From: Phycisphaerales bacterium UBA2266
GTDB lineage: Bacteria > Planctomycetota > Phycisphaerae > Sedimentisphaerales > Anaerobacaceae
Length of the DNA: 8,437 bases
Reading direction: 5' to 3'
NCBI GenBank assembly: GCA_002347125.1
Contig: DDXG01000210.1
Location: forward strand, 1-8,437
Within the stretch, counting starts at the first letter, position 1, and each line of letters opens with the position of its first letter. A program made the translations under genes and the position numbers. The notes beneath the pieces are model-generated. The model was not told the origin of the DNA. It did not search any database and was given only the letters and a program-made list of their open reading frames with translations. Below are positions 1-6,194 of the stretch, one piece after another.

Positions 1-205
1 TATGAGCCCCATCGGTCTTGAACCCTTCCCCAACGGCGGGCGGGTCAACATGGGCGCCTACGGCGGCACGGGCGAGGCGAGCAAGTCCTGGTTCGGCGGG
101 CCGGTCTGTGAGACGATTGTGGCCGGGGACATCAACGGCGACTGCAAGGTGGACCTGGCCGACTTCGCCCTGCTATCGCTCCACTGGCTCGACGACCCTC
201 GATAG
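1..205 (+). CDS. C-terminal end of a secreted protein with one dockerin-like calcium-binding loop (5' end outside window)
   Basis: Seen: an open frame enters from the left edge and ends at TAG 203-205, giving about 67 visible residues. The ATG at base 2 is probably an internal methionine. The first part (GGRVNMGAYGGT) resembles the last turn and exit of parallel beta-helix surface proteins common in Phycisphaerae. It is followed by GDINGDCKVDLADFALLSLHWL, in which D43, N45, D47, K49, D51 and D54 fit the spacing of a dockerin type I (EF-hand-like) calcium loop plus helix. Two cysteines (C36, C47) bracket the loop entry and could form a disulfide. Known: classical dockerins have two such segments and bind cohesins. 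Only one is present here, and it is the last element of the protein. Inferred: a cell-surface or exported protein, possibly a polysaccharide lyase or other beta-helix enzyme, whose catalytic part lies outside the window. The identity of the full protein cannot be determined. Confidence 0.72.
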   Translation, partial: MSPIGLEPFPNGGRVNMGAYGGTGEASKSWFGGPVCETIVAGDINGDCKVDLADFALLSLHWLDDPR

Positions 206-219
206 CATCGACTTCAGGC

Positions 220-250
220 ATCAAGGCATCGAGTATCGAGCATCGAGTAT
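220..250. repeat. 7-bp tandem repeat ATCRAGY, copy A
   Basis: Bases 228-250 read ATCGAGT, ATCGAGC, ATCGAGT, AT, a period-7 array of about 3.3 units. It is preceded by a degenerate ATCAAGGC unit at 220-227. The 18-bp core GTATCGAGCATCGAGTAT (233-250) recurs exactly, in the opposite orientation, at 5336-5353. The array lies in the gap between the converging dockerin-protein gene and the membrane-protein gene. It has no open reading frame of note. It may be a dispersed intergenic repeat of this genome. Confidence 0.8.
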
Positions 251-286
251 TGCCGCGATCCAAAAAACGCAATACGAAGGACGACC

Positions 287-904
287 TCAGTCCAGGCTCA
301 GGGGCGGCAGCTCGGCGGCCCCGCTGGTGCGCCATTGGTCGAATCGCGCGCGGACCCGCTGCATCGCCGCCTCACGGTCGGTCTCGTTCATCCCCTGCCA
401 GCGTTCGCCCATCGACCGCAGTCGCTCCATCTCGGCCTGGCGATCGGCCTCGTTCATCGTCCAGAACCGCGCAATCGCCTGGCTCATGCCCTGTCTGAAT
501 CGGTCCTCTTCCTCCGGGGTCAGCTTGATATCGCCGAAGACCCGCTGGAAGATCTGTCCATCGTTGCCGCCGAATCCCTGGCCGAATCCACCCCCCATTG
601 GCGGCCCGCCGGCGGCATCGGCCAACGACCTCTGCGGCTCAATCGCCGGTGGCTCCACATATTCCGGAACGGCCGGGAGCTCATGGACGGGCGGGACGAC
701 CGGTTCGGGGGCCTCGACGACAGGCTGAACCGGTGCGACGGGTTCGACATCCACGGCCACCCGGGGCGCGGGCACAGGCGGCTCTTTCAGAGAGGTACGC
801 GCCGTGTAAATGCGCCATATTCCATAGCCCAGACCCGCCGCCCCAACAAGCACAATGGCCAAAGCGACGACCTTCGTCCCGGAACCACTTTCAAGTTTGC
901 CCAT
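287..904 (-). CDS. Membrane-anchored protein with Pro-rich stalk and three 22-residue helical repeats; function unknown
   Basis: Not recognised as a named family. Seen with the ATG at 904 (205 residues): a short polar N-terminus, one hydrophobic segment at about 12-30 (VVALAIVLVGAAGLGYGIW), a Pro/Val/Glu-rich stretch at about 41-91, a Gly-rich stretch at about 92-117 (GGPPMGGGFGQGFGG), then three consecutive 22-residue units at 128-193. The units begin LTPEEED, MNEADRQ and MNETDRE and carry Phe or Trp near position 20. Inferred: an inner-membrane signal-anchor protein whose stalk carries a small helical head into the periplasm. The repeats recall helical motifs of DUF3106- or Spy/CpxP-like proteins, but this is a resemblance only. 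The start was chosen because GGTGA lies 5 bases before the ATG at 904. An ATG at 916, four codons upstream, is an alternative, and the frame stays open to 973. The gene lies 132 bases downstream of the glycosidase gene in the same direction. Confidence 0.7.
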   Translation of the reverse strand: MGKLESGSGTKVVALAIVLVGAAGLGYGIWRIYTARTSLKEPPVPAPRVAVDVEPVAPVQPVVEAPEPVVPPVHELPAVPEYVEPPAIEPQRSLADAAGGPPMGGGFGQGFGGNDGQIFQRVFGDIKLTPEEEDRFRQGMSQAIARFWTMNEADRQAEMERLRSMGERWQGMNETDREAAMQRVRARFDQWRTSGAAELPPLSLD

Positions 905-1036
905 ATTGTTCACCATGCAATGCAAACATCCCCCACGATCCTTCCCACGTATCCAAACAAGGCATACGCACATGCCGGACCGGCGGTTACACCGGCCCGT
1001 TGAGATTCTCCAAGTATCATATCATAACACAGAGGT

Positions 1037-3370
1037 TCATTCCCGCCTGACCACGCGGCAGCCGAAGACGCCGCCGGCGGTTCCGCCGGGCTGTGCCGCG
1101 AACTTGACGACGACCTTGTCCTTGCCGGCGGTCCATTCGGCCGGGATGGGATAGGTCTGGTCATAGAATTGGCCCGGCTTGTTACGTTCAAGCCGCTCGG
1201 TGGCGAGGGTCGTTCCGTCGATCAGGATGTCGAACACCCGGCCGCCCGCGTCGGAACCCCAGTAGCGCACGACCAGGTCCACGGGCTGCTCGCGGTCCAC
1301 CTTCATCTCGAAGGCAAACCAGCCGCCGTCGGTGGCATGACGCCAGTGCTCGTCCGCGAACGTGCCGGCGCCGGTGTTTTCGCCCGTCAGATTGTGATCG
1401 CGCTCCGGCTGCATCTGCCCGATCCGCAGCACGTCCACCGTCCGCGCCTCCAATTCCGCCTCGCGCCGACGCTGGGCCTCGTATTCGGCCTGCCGTGCGG
1501 CCCACTGTTCCCTGGAGAAGCGGTCGAAATACACGTTGTACCGCCGGTCGTGCATGGCATGCAGCGGGATCAGGCGCAGGTCGTCCGGCCGGCCAAGGCC
1601 CTTGGTCATCCACTCCAGGGGCCTGTCGGCGACCGGCTCCACGCAGGCCGTCAGGTCCTTGTCGCCCGGCACGAGCACGGAAATCTCGGCCCCATCGGCC
1701 AGTTCCCCGCACAGGACCAGCGGCCCATACATGAGCGCGAGACGGTCAGCGTTGTCCGGCATCGCCTCGGTGCGGACCTGCATCGGCAGGGTCGCCTCGA
1801 GCACGTCGCCATCGGCCCACATGCGGACCACTTCTGCAAATGAACCCGGCTTTCCATCGCCGCCCTGGGTCTTTCCGTTGACCCGGACGGTCATCCCGTC
1901 GGTCGCCCAGTATGGATGGCGTATCCGCACCGCCATACCGACGGGCTTGTCGCAGTGGATCGTCAGTTTCGTGGTATCGGCGGCCGGGTAGTCCGTCTCC
2001 TGTACGACCACGACGCCCTTGTCCTTCCACGTCAGCTTCGAGGCGATGAAGAGACTGACGAACAGGCCGTCGCCGTCATGGAAGTAGATGCTGTCGCCGT
2101 ACTTGGCGTGGTTCTCCATGCCCGTGCCCACGCAGCACCAGAACGAATCGAACGGCCCGCTGTAGTTCTTGCGCGTGCCGGGGTCGAGGAAGCCCTTGTA
2201 GACGAACATGCCCGTCTCGGGGTGCTGATGTGCCAGGATATGGTTGTACAATGCCCGTTCGTAGTAATCCGCGTACTCGGCCTGGGGCGACCACGAGAAC
2301 AGGTGCCGCGTAAGCTTGAGCATGTTGTAGGTGTTGCAGGTCTCGGTCGTGTCGCCCAGCCGCTCGCTGAGCTTGCCGGGCGGGCCGAAGTACTCCCACG
2401 CGCTGTTACCGCCGTTGACGTAGGTGTGGTTGGCCACGACGGTCCGCCAGAAGAACTTCGCAAGGGTCACGTACCGTTGCTCGCCCGTCAACTCATACAG
2501 CCTCGCCATCCCAATGACCTTCGGCACCTGGGTATTGGAGTGCTTGCCCGCCAGGTCGTCCCGCTGCTCGGCCAGAGGGTCGAGTATCGCCTTGTGGTAT
2601 ATCCGGCGCGAGAGGTTCAGATACTTCTGGTCGCCGGTGACCGCGTACAGATCCGCCAATGCCTCATTGATGCCGCCGTGCTCGCAGTTGAGCAGCAGTT
2701 GCATCTGCTCATCCGTCAGTCCGCCGAGCTTGCCCGCCAGATAATCGCCCAGCCCCCTGGCGACCTCTACCGCCCGGTCGTTGCCGCAGAGTCGGTAGGC
2801 GTCGATGAGCCCGGCCATCTGCTTGTGCAGCGTATAGATCGGCACCCAGCAGCCGTTGAGGTCGAAGCCCTTCGTGCGGATATCGCCGCGGGCCACTTCG
2901 TCGAAGATCTCGCGGCCGCGGGGTATCGCCGCCACGTAGCCGTCGCCGTGGGCATCCTGGCAGACGGCCAGTTCGTCGACGATGTAGTTGACCCGCTCGG
3001 CGAACCGCTCATCACCCGTCTGGGCATACATCAGGGCGCAGGCGCTGAGATAGTGGCCCAGCGAATGGCCCGCGATGCCCATCTCTTCCCAGCCGCCGTA
3101 GACCCTGCCCTTGGGCTCCAGGCCCGCCTGGGTGCGAAAGCCGCTGAGCAGCCGATCCGCCTCCAGGCTCAGCAGGTACCGCCCGTTTACGTCCATGGCG
3201 TGTTTGAAGGGGCCATCCAGCAGCCGCACGTCCGTCATATCGAACGCATAGGCCTTTATTGGCACGGCCGCGCGAATCCTGGACCCCGTCGGCGCGGCCT
3301 GCCCGGCCTGCCCGACGGCCGGGTGGATGTTCATCAGGGCGATGGTTGCTATGCTCAAGAACCGTCTCAC
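1037..3370 (-). CDS. Secreted GH127/GH146-type beta-L-arabinofuranosidase homologue (DUF1680)
   Basis: The product (777 residues) begins with a signal peptide (RRFLSIATIALMNIHPAVGQA). The DUF1680 core follows, recognisable from DVRLLDGPF, GHSLGHYLSACA and GGINEALADLY. Family knowledge: characterised members release beta-L-arabinofuranose using a zinc-bound cysteine nucleophile and a glutamate acid/base (B. longum HypBA1: E322, E338, C340, C417, C418). The equivalents seen here are E326 (in GNSAWEYF), E343 and C345 (ETCNTYNML), and C412-C413 (FWCCVGTGMENHAKYG), so the site looks active. The region from about residue 640 is a beta-rich domain resembling the DUF6805-type C-terminus of GH146 proteins. 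The substrate is inferred only: an arabinofuranose-containing plant or algal glycan. The start was set at GTG 3370 because AAGGGG (3377-3382) lies 6 bases ahead; an in-frame TTG at 3385 would add 5 residues. The TlpA-like gene ends 30 bases upstream, so the two are probably cotranscribed. Confidence 0.9.
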   Translation of the reverse strand: MRRFLSIATIALMNIHPAVGQAGQAAPTGSRIRAAVPIKAYAFDMTDVRLLDGPFKHAMDVNGRYLLSLEADRLLSGFRTQAGLEPKGRVYGGWEEMGIAGHSLGHYLSACALMYAQTGDERFAERVNYIVDELAVCQDAHGDGYVAAIPRGREIFDEVARGDIRTKGFDLNGCWVPIYTLHKQMAGLIDAYRLCGNDRAVEVARGLGDYLAGKLGGLTDEQMQLLLNCEHGGINEALADLYAVTGDQKYLNLSRRIYHKAILDPLAEQRDDLAGKHSNTQVPKVIGMARLYELTGEQRYVTLAKFFWRTVVANHTYVNGGNSAWEYFGPPGKLSERLGDTTETCNTYNMLKLTRHLFSWSPQAEYADYYERALYNHILAHQHPETGMFVYKGFLDPGTRKNYSGPFDSFWCCVGTGMENHAKYGDSIYFHDGDGLFVSLFIASKLTWKDKGVVVVQETDYPAADTTKLTIHCDKPVGMAVRIRHPYWATDGMTVRVNGKTQGGDGKPGSFAEVVRMWADGDVLEATLPMQVRTEAMPDNADRLALMYGPLVLCGELADGAEISVLVPGDKDLTACVEPVADRPLEWMTKGLGRPDDLRLIPLHAMHDRRYNVYFDRFSREQWAARQAEYEAQRRREAELEARTVDVLRIGQMQPERDHNLTGENTGAGTFADEHWRHATDGGWFAFEMKVDREQPVDLVVRYWGSDAGGRVFDILIDGTTLATERLERNKPGQFYDQTYPIPAEWTAGKDKVVVKFAAQPGGTAGGVFGCRVVRRE

Positions 3371-3400
3371 GTCATTCCCCTTCAATGAGTGGTGTTGGGC

Positions 3401-4375
3401 CTATGGCTCCTGCTGGGCCTTCTTGAACTCTTCCAGCCGGCTCTTGAATTCCGCTTCCATGGCCTCATCCCCGGCTGCGAGCTTGAGCGCCGCCTCCTGG
3501 GCCTGTATCGCCTCGCGGACCTTGCCGTTCTTGAACAGGGCCAATGCGAAGGTGTCGACAATGGCGGCATTCTTGCCTTGCGTCAGGTCATTGGCCTTTG
3601 TTGCGGCCTTGAGGGCCAGGGGGTAATCCTGCTTGCCGGCCTCGACCTCCGTCAGGACCCGCCAGGCAAACGCATTGAGCGCCTGGTCGGAGCCGTTTTC
3701 AAGGATGATGGCGCCCTGCTCGGCGGCCTCTTTGGCGCCATCGGCCTTCTCCAAAGCCGCGAAATACGCCCGGAACGCCGCCATCGCCTTCTTGTCCATC
3801 TCCCCCCGGCGTTTCCTGGCCTCGGCGTATGCCTTGGCGTCGAATTCTCCCTTTATGACTTTCTCCAGCACCGTGTCCAGGTCCGCCATCGGATGGCCCA
3901 CCCAGACCACTCGCAACTCCTTGTCCACGATGAATGCCGTCGGAATCCCATTCTGCTTGTAGGCCGTCATGTACTTCTCGCCGATCTTGCGCTCGGGATC
4001 AATCGCCACGACATAGTCCATGGTCTCGGCCTTCTCCTTCACGAACGGCTCGACCTTCTCGCGCGTTTCATTGCTGATTCCGATGACCGTCACCTTCTTG
4101 TCCTTGAAGGTCTTCTGCACCTTGGTCAGGTGCGGAATGCTCACGCGGCAGGGCGCGCACCAGGTCGCCCAGAACTCGATCACGTAGAGATTGCCCTTTT
4201 TGAGTTCGACGGGGCCGCCCTTGACGAACTCCAGAGTCTCCAACGAACCGGCCGGGTCGAGTATGCGGGCCTCAAGCGGCTTCTTCACTGTGGCATTCGG
4301 ATCGTTGGGTCCCTCCTGAGCCGCCCAGATCGACGGGGCCAGGCACAGCACAAGCGCGAGCATTCTGATCTTCAT
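3401..4375 (-). CDS. Secreted TlpA-like thioredoxin-fold protein with helical TPR-like C-terminus
   Basis: 324 residues. Seen: a signal peptide (MKIRMLALVLCLAPSIWAA); the cysteine in it lacks a proper lipobox, so a soluble periplasmic form is more likely than a lipoprotein. A thioredoxin fold spans about 35-175, with the redox motif W72-C73-A74-P75-C76 and the cis-proline loop GIPT (P145). Residues 195-320 are Ala/Lys-rich helices, with a segment from about 232 to 300 that looks like one or two TPR units. Known: TlpA/ResA proteins carry out thiol-disulfide exchange outside the cytoplasm. Inferred: a reductase or isomerase for exported proteins, with the helical tail binding a partner. The ATG at 4375 was chosen over the in-frame TTG at 4390 because GGAAGGG sits 7 bases before it and the signal peptide starts there. 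That ribosome-binding site can pair with CCCTT just upstream. It is probably the first gene of a unit with the glycosidase. Confidence 0.88.
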   Translation of the reverse strand: MKIRMLALVLCLAPSIWAAQEGPNDPNATVKKPLEARILDPAGSLETLEFVKGGPVELKKGNLYVIEFWATWCAPCRVSIPHLTKVQKTFKDKKVTVIGISNETREKVEPFVKEKAETMDYVVAIDPERKIGEKYMTAYKQNGIPTAFIVDKELRVVWVGHPMADLDTVLEKVIKGEFDAKAYAEARKRRGEMDKKAMAAFRAYFAALEKADGAKEAAEQGAIILENGSDQALNAFAWRVLTEVEAGKQDYPLALKAATKANDLTQGKNAAIVDTFALALFKNGKVREAIQAQEAALKLAAGDEAMEAEFKSRLEEFKKAQQEP

Positions 4376-4381
4376 CGCATA

Positions 4382-4394
4382 CCCTTCCAAAGGG
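4382..4394 (-). promoter_or_regulatory. Ribosome-binding site of the TlpA-like gene within a 5-bp hairpin
   Basis: On the minus strand the bases read CCCTT-TGG-AAGGG, followed by TATGCG and the ATG at 4375. The GGAAGGG element is a strong Shine-Dalgarno sequence, 7 bases from the ATG, and it settles the start choice. The AAGGG half pairs perfectly with CCCTT across a 3-base loop, so the site could be partly hidden in the mRNA. Whether such a short stem matters in the cell is unknown. Confidence 0.45.
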
Positions 4395-4541
4395 AGCTAA
4401 AGTTCACATACCCGCCGGTTGGCCGCGGATTTGGCCCAAATGGCCCCGGCGGCATGCCCCATCTTATCACCCCGCGGTCCAAAGACAACCCCCGCGATTC
4501 ATGGCGTGTATGCGGCGGCGGTAAGCGGCCCGCGTGTGCAA

Positions 4542-4559
4542 CCCCGATGTGCATCGGGG
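4542..4559. repeat. Small perfect hairpin (8-bp stem, CCCCGATG/CATCGGGG)
   Basis: CCCCGATG, TG, CATCGGGG forms an 8-bp inverted repeat around two bases. It is followed by CACACCCTACA. It has no T-rich tail on either strand and is far from the end of any gene, so it does not look like a terminator. It has the look of a dispersed palindromic intergenic unit. Confidence 0.55.
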
Positions 4560-4585
4560 CACACCCTACAGACTTGTGAAAGCGG

Positions 4586-4607
4586 GCAGCGAGAAGTGAG
4601 CAGCGAG
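4586..4607. repeat. Short direct repeat GCAGCGAG, period 14
   Basis: GCAGCGAG occurs at 4586-4593 and again at 4600-4607, separated by AAGTGA; a related CGGTGG follows the second copy. It is a small degenerate tandem array in the gene-free stretch, with no coding role visible. Confidence 0.5.
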
Positions 4608-4663
4608 CGGTGGGCGGGCGGTCCTGATGCCGAACTGGCTTCGGGGCTGATGTTACACGCGAG

Positions 4664-4703
4664 GGTGGGATGCCCGTCAACACACGCGGGCGGGACGCCC
4701 GCG
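4664..4703. repeat. Paired GGYGGGAYGCCCG repeat with GC-only hairpin downstream of coaB
   Basis: GGTGGGATGCCCG (4664-4676) and GGCGGGACGCCCG (4689-4701) are two copies with a 25-base period. The second is part of a perfect inverted repeat, CGCGGGCG-GGA-CGCCCGCG (4685-4703), an 8-bp GC-only stem with a 3-base loop. This hairpin begins 7 bases after the coaB stop codon, so it could end or protect the transcript of the housekeeping cluster. No run of T follows it, so it is not a standard intrinsic terminator. Repeats of this type are, to my knowledge, scattered through intergenic DNA of some planctomycete and verrucomicrobial genomes. Confidence 0.55.
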
Positions 4704-4710
4704 ACACGGA

Positions 4711-5337
4711 TCAGGCTTTGGCTCGTTCGCAGGCCATCTGGATGATTCGCCTGGCCGTGAGTTGTTTGGATTGCTCGTCGATGTCGAGGTGTTGGCCGTC
4801 GGCGGTGAGGATGTCGGCGCTGGAGCGGTCCCGGCCGATGGCGGCGGGGGTGTTGGCCACGATCATGTCCAGGCGCTTTTCGACGAGCTTGCGCTGTGCG
4901 GCGGCCAGCACCGAGCGGTCCTCCAGGGCAAAACCCACGAGCACCTGGCCGGGCCGCTTGTGCAGGCCGGCCCATTTGAGAATATCGAGCGTCGGCTTGA
5001 GCCGCAGCGTCAGCGGCCCCCGGCCCTTCTTGAGTTTCCGCGCCGCACGCTGCACGGGCCTGTAATCGGTCACGGCCGCGGCCATGATCAGACAGTCGCA
5101 TTCGTGGAAATGGGTCTTGACCGCATCGAACATCTCGCGGGAGGACTCGACCGCGACCACATCCGCGCCCGCCGGCGGTTTCAGCAGCGTCGGGGCCGTC
5201 ACCAGCACGACGTCATGGCCATGCCGCATCGCGGCCTGCGCCAGGGCATAACCCATCCGCCCGCTGCTGGCATTCGATATGAAACGCACGGGGTCGATGT
5301 ATTCCCGCGTTCCGCCGGCCGTAATGAGAAAACGCAT
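4711..5337 (-). CDS. coaB: Phosphopantothenate-cysteine ligase (CoaB), stand-alone
   Basis: 208 residues, cytoplasmic. Joins 4'-phosphopantothenate to cysteine using a nucleotide triphosphate, the second step from pantothenate to coenzyme A. Seen: the opening RFLITAGGTREYIDPVRFISNASSGRMGYALA is the CoaB nucleotide-binding start, with N22 matching the catalytic N210 of E. coli CoaBC. AAAVTDYRP (87-94) and KLKK (101-104, matching the K289 region) follow, then VGFALED (134-140) and IVANTPAAIG (159-168). The sequence is complete to the C-terminus, so this is a functional-looking CoaB domain and not a remnant. In most bacteria it is fused behind CoaC. Here the CoaC gene ends 192 bases upstream in the same direction and, by position, in the same reading phase. 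The only usual start codon is the ATG at 5337, since an in-frame TAA lies ten codons earlier. No Shine-Dalgarno is visible: the leader is a 7-bp tandem repeat. Confidence 0.93.
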   Translation of the reverse strand: MRFLITAGGTREYIDPVRFISNASSGRMGYALAQAAMRHGHDVVLVTAPTLLKPPAGADVVAVESSREMFDAVKTHFHECDCLIMAAAVTDYRPVQRAARKLKKGRGPLTLRLKPTLDILKWAGLHKRPGQVLVGFALEDRSVLAAAQRKLVEKRLDMIVANTPAAIGRDRSSADILTADGQHLDIDEQSKQLTARRIIQMACERAKA

Positions 5338-5365
5338 ACTCGATGCTCGATACTTGATACTTGAT
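5338..5365 (-). repeat. 7-bp tandem repeat ATCRAGY, copy B, forming the coaB leader
   Basis: On the minus strand four exact-length units, ATCAAGT, ATCAAGT, ATCGAGC, ATCGAGT, run directly into the ATG of coaB (5335-5337). The array takes the place where a ribosome-binding site is expected, and only a GAG within the last unit could serve weakly. The part at 5336-5353 is an exact 18-bp inverse match to copy A at 233-250. Confidence 0.85.
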
Positions 5366-5412
5366 GGTTAATGCCGACTGCTTGCTTCTTTCGCATGGCG
5401 TATTGCGTCGGG

Positions 5413-5473
5413 GTGGCGGCCTCTGCCACACGCAAGGGCCGGATTAGACCAGCCCTTCGCTTCGCGAAAGGCT
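5413..5473. repeat. Two small hairpins in the coaC-coaB spacer
   Basis: GTGGC...GCCAC at 5413-5429 forms a 5-bp stem with a 7-base loop. AGCCCTTCG-CTTCG-CGAAAGGCT at 5451-5473 forms a 9-bp stem with one mismatch. Neither is followed by a T run on the minus strand, so neither resembles a terminator. Translation of the spacer in any frame gives only short, low-information peptides. Confidence 0.4.
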
Positions 5474-5529
5474 GCCACCCAACTCATGCGGCGTGCGTGT
5501 TGCGTGGCGCGCCCCTCGATCACAAGCCA

Positions 5530-6138
5530 CTAAGTCGTCCCTCGTCCGGCGTCCTTGAGCATCCGGCGGATAGCGGCCAGGATCTCAGCCGGTTCGGCCA
5601 TCCGCCCCGGCCCCTGGGTTCCGCACGCCAGCCGCCCCGTGGCCGGGCCCACCAGTTCGAACCCCATCGCTTTGACGGCCGCGACATTACGCTGGACGGC
5701 GGGATTGGTCCACATCCGGTCGTTCATCGCCGGGGCCAGCAGACAGGGCTTCCGCCAGGCCGCGCACAACGTCGTACTGAGAAGGTTGTCGCAAATCCCG
5801 CCGGCTGTCTTGCCGATAATGTTGGCGGTCGCCGGGGCCACCACGACAATATCGGCCCAGTCCACCAGGTCGATATGCCGGATGGTCCGGTCGCCGTCGC
5901 ACCTCCACAGACTCGTCAGGACCGCCCGGCCGGTCACCGCCTCAAAACTCGGCGGTCCGACCAACTCGCATGCCGCGGCGGTCATCACGACCTGCACGCA
6001 GGCCCCCGCCGCCGTCAGCTTGCTCGCCAGATCAACGGCCTTGTACGCGGCAATACCCCCGCTGACCCCCAGGAGCACATTGGCTTGCATCCGGCTCGGT
6101 TCGCGGGCCCCATCGGCATTGTCTGTTGCATCCGTCAT
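5530..6138 (-). CDS. coaC: Phosphopantothenoylcysteine decarboxylase (CoaC), stand-alone flavoprotein
   Basis: 202 residues, cytoplasmic. Removes CO2 from 4'-phosphopantothenoylcysteine to give 4'-phosphopantetheine, using FMN. Seen: GVSGGIAAYK (24-33, flavin phosphate loop), catalytic H89 in RHIDLVDWAD, PATANIIGKTAGGICDNLL (102-120), the substrate-clamp motif PAMN (N139) and the active-site cysteine C172 in LACGTQGPGRM. These match H75, N125 and C158 of E. coli with a constant offset of 14, which supports an intact enzyme. The usual Asp after ACG is Thr here. The start at ATG 6138 was chosen because GGAAG lies 8 bases ahead. A GTG at 6165 and the ATG at 6090 are alternatives; the first 18 or so residues before the conserved core are poorly conserved. 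It ends cleanly after a normal C-terminal helix, just where the linker to CoaB would begin in fused proteins. It follows rpoZ by 56 bases. Confidence 0.93.
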   Translation of the reverse strand: MTDATDNADGAREPSRMQANVLLGVSGGIAAYKAVDLASKLTAAGACVQVVMTAAACELVGPPSFEAVTGRAVLTSLWRCDGDRTIRHIDLVDWADIVVVAPATANIIGKTAGGICDNLLSTTLCAAWRKPCLLAPAMNDRMWTNPAVQRNVAAVKAMGFELVGPATGRLACGTQGPGRMAEPAEILAAIRRMLKDAGRGTT

Positions 6139-6194
6139 CGCATCGTCTTCCGACACGAGCCGCACGCGGTCTGTACGGGCGGCCCGGGCCGATT

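Larger units (their letters stand above)
4376..4710. other. Gene-free stretch of 335 bases with small hairpins and degenerate repeats
   Basis: No convincing coding region was found. Frames of about 110 codons on both strands have no family features and run through the hairpins. The stretch holds the ribosome-binding region of the TlpA-like gene (4376-4394), an 8-bp-stem hairpin at 4542-4559, a period-14 repeat at 4586-4607, and a paired GGYGGGAYGCCCG repeat at 4664-4703 ending just after coaB. It separates the housekeeping cluster from the carbohydrate-related genes. Any promoter for the TlpA-like gene should lie here, but I could not identify a convincing -35/-10 pair. Confidence 0.7.

Noticed and set aside
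250..286. The T6 tract on the minus strand (about 263-268) as a terminator of the membrane-protein gene
   Set aside because: Only a 4-bp stem lies nearby and it is about 13 bases from the T tract, which does not fit an intrinsic terminator.
977..998. A 7-bp stem with one G-U pair downstream of the glycosidase gene as a terminator
   Set aside because: It has no T run on the minus strand and the stem is imperfect, so I could not support it as a terminator.
335..1003. Plus-strand frames of more than 200 codons opposite the membrane protein
   Set aside because: The minus-strand reading gives an ordered protein (membrane segment, Pro-rich stalk, exact repeats), while the plus-strand reading is an irregular Arg/Pro/His-rich peptide.
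1016..1026. Tandem TATGAT on the minus strand as a -10 promoter element for the membrane protein
   Set aside because: No -35-like hexamer occurs at a suitable distance from either copy.
1916..3388. A 490-codon open frame on the plus strand opposite the glycosidase gene
   Set aside because: It is the GC-rich mirror of a clearly recognised gene, has no family motif, and its peptide is low in information. The minus-strand protein has signal peptide, catalytic residues and a ribosome-binding site.
3389..4579. A 396-codon plus-strand frame opposite the TlpA-like gene
   Set aside because: It is antisense to a protein with a thioredoxin active site and has no recognisable domain.
5366..5529. A small gene in the coaC-coaB spacer
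   Set aside because: Frames here are short, overlap hairpins and repeats, have no good ribosome-binding site and no recognisable protein features.
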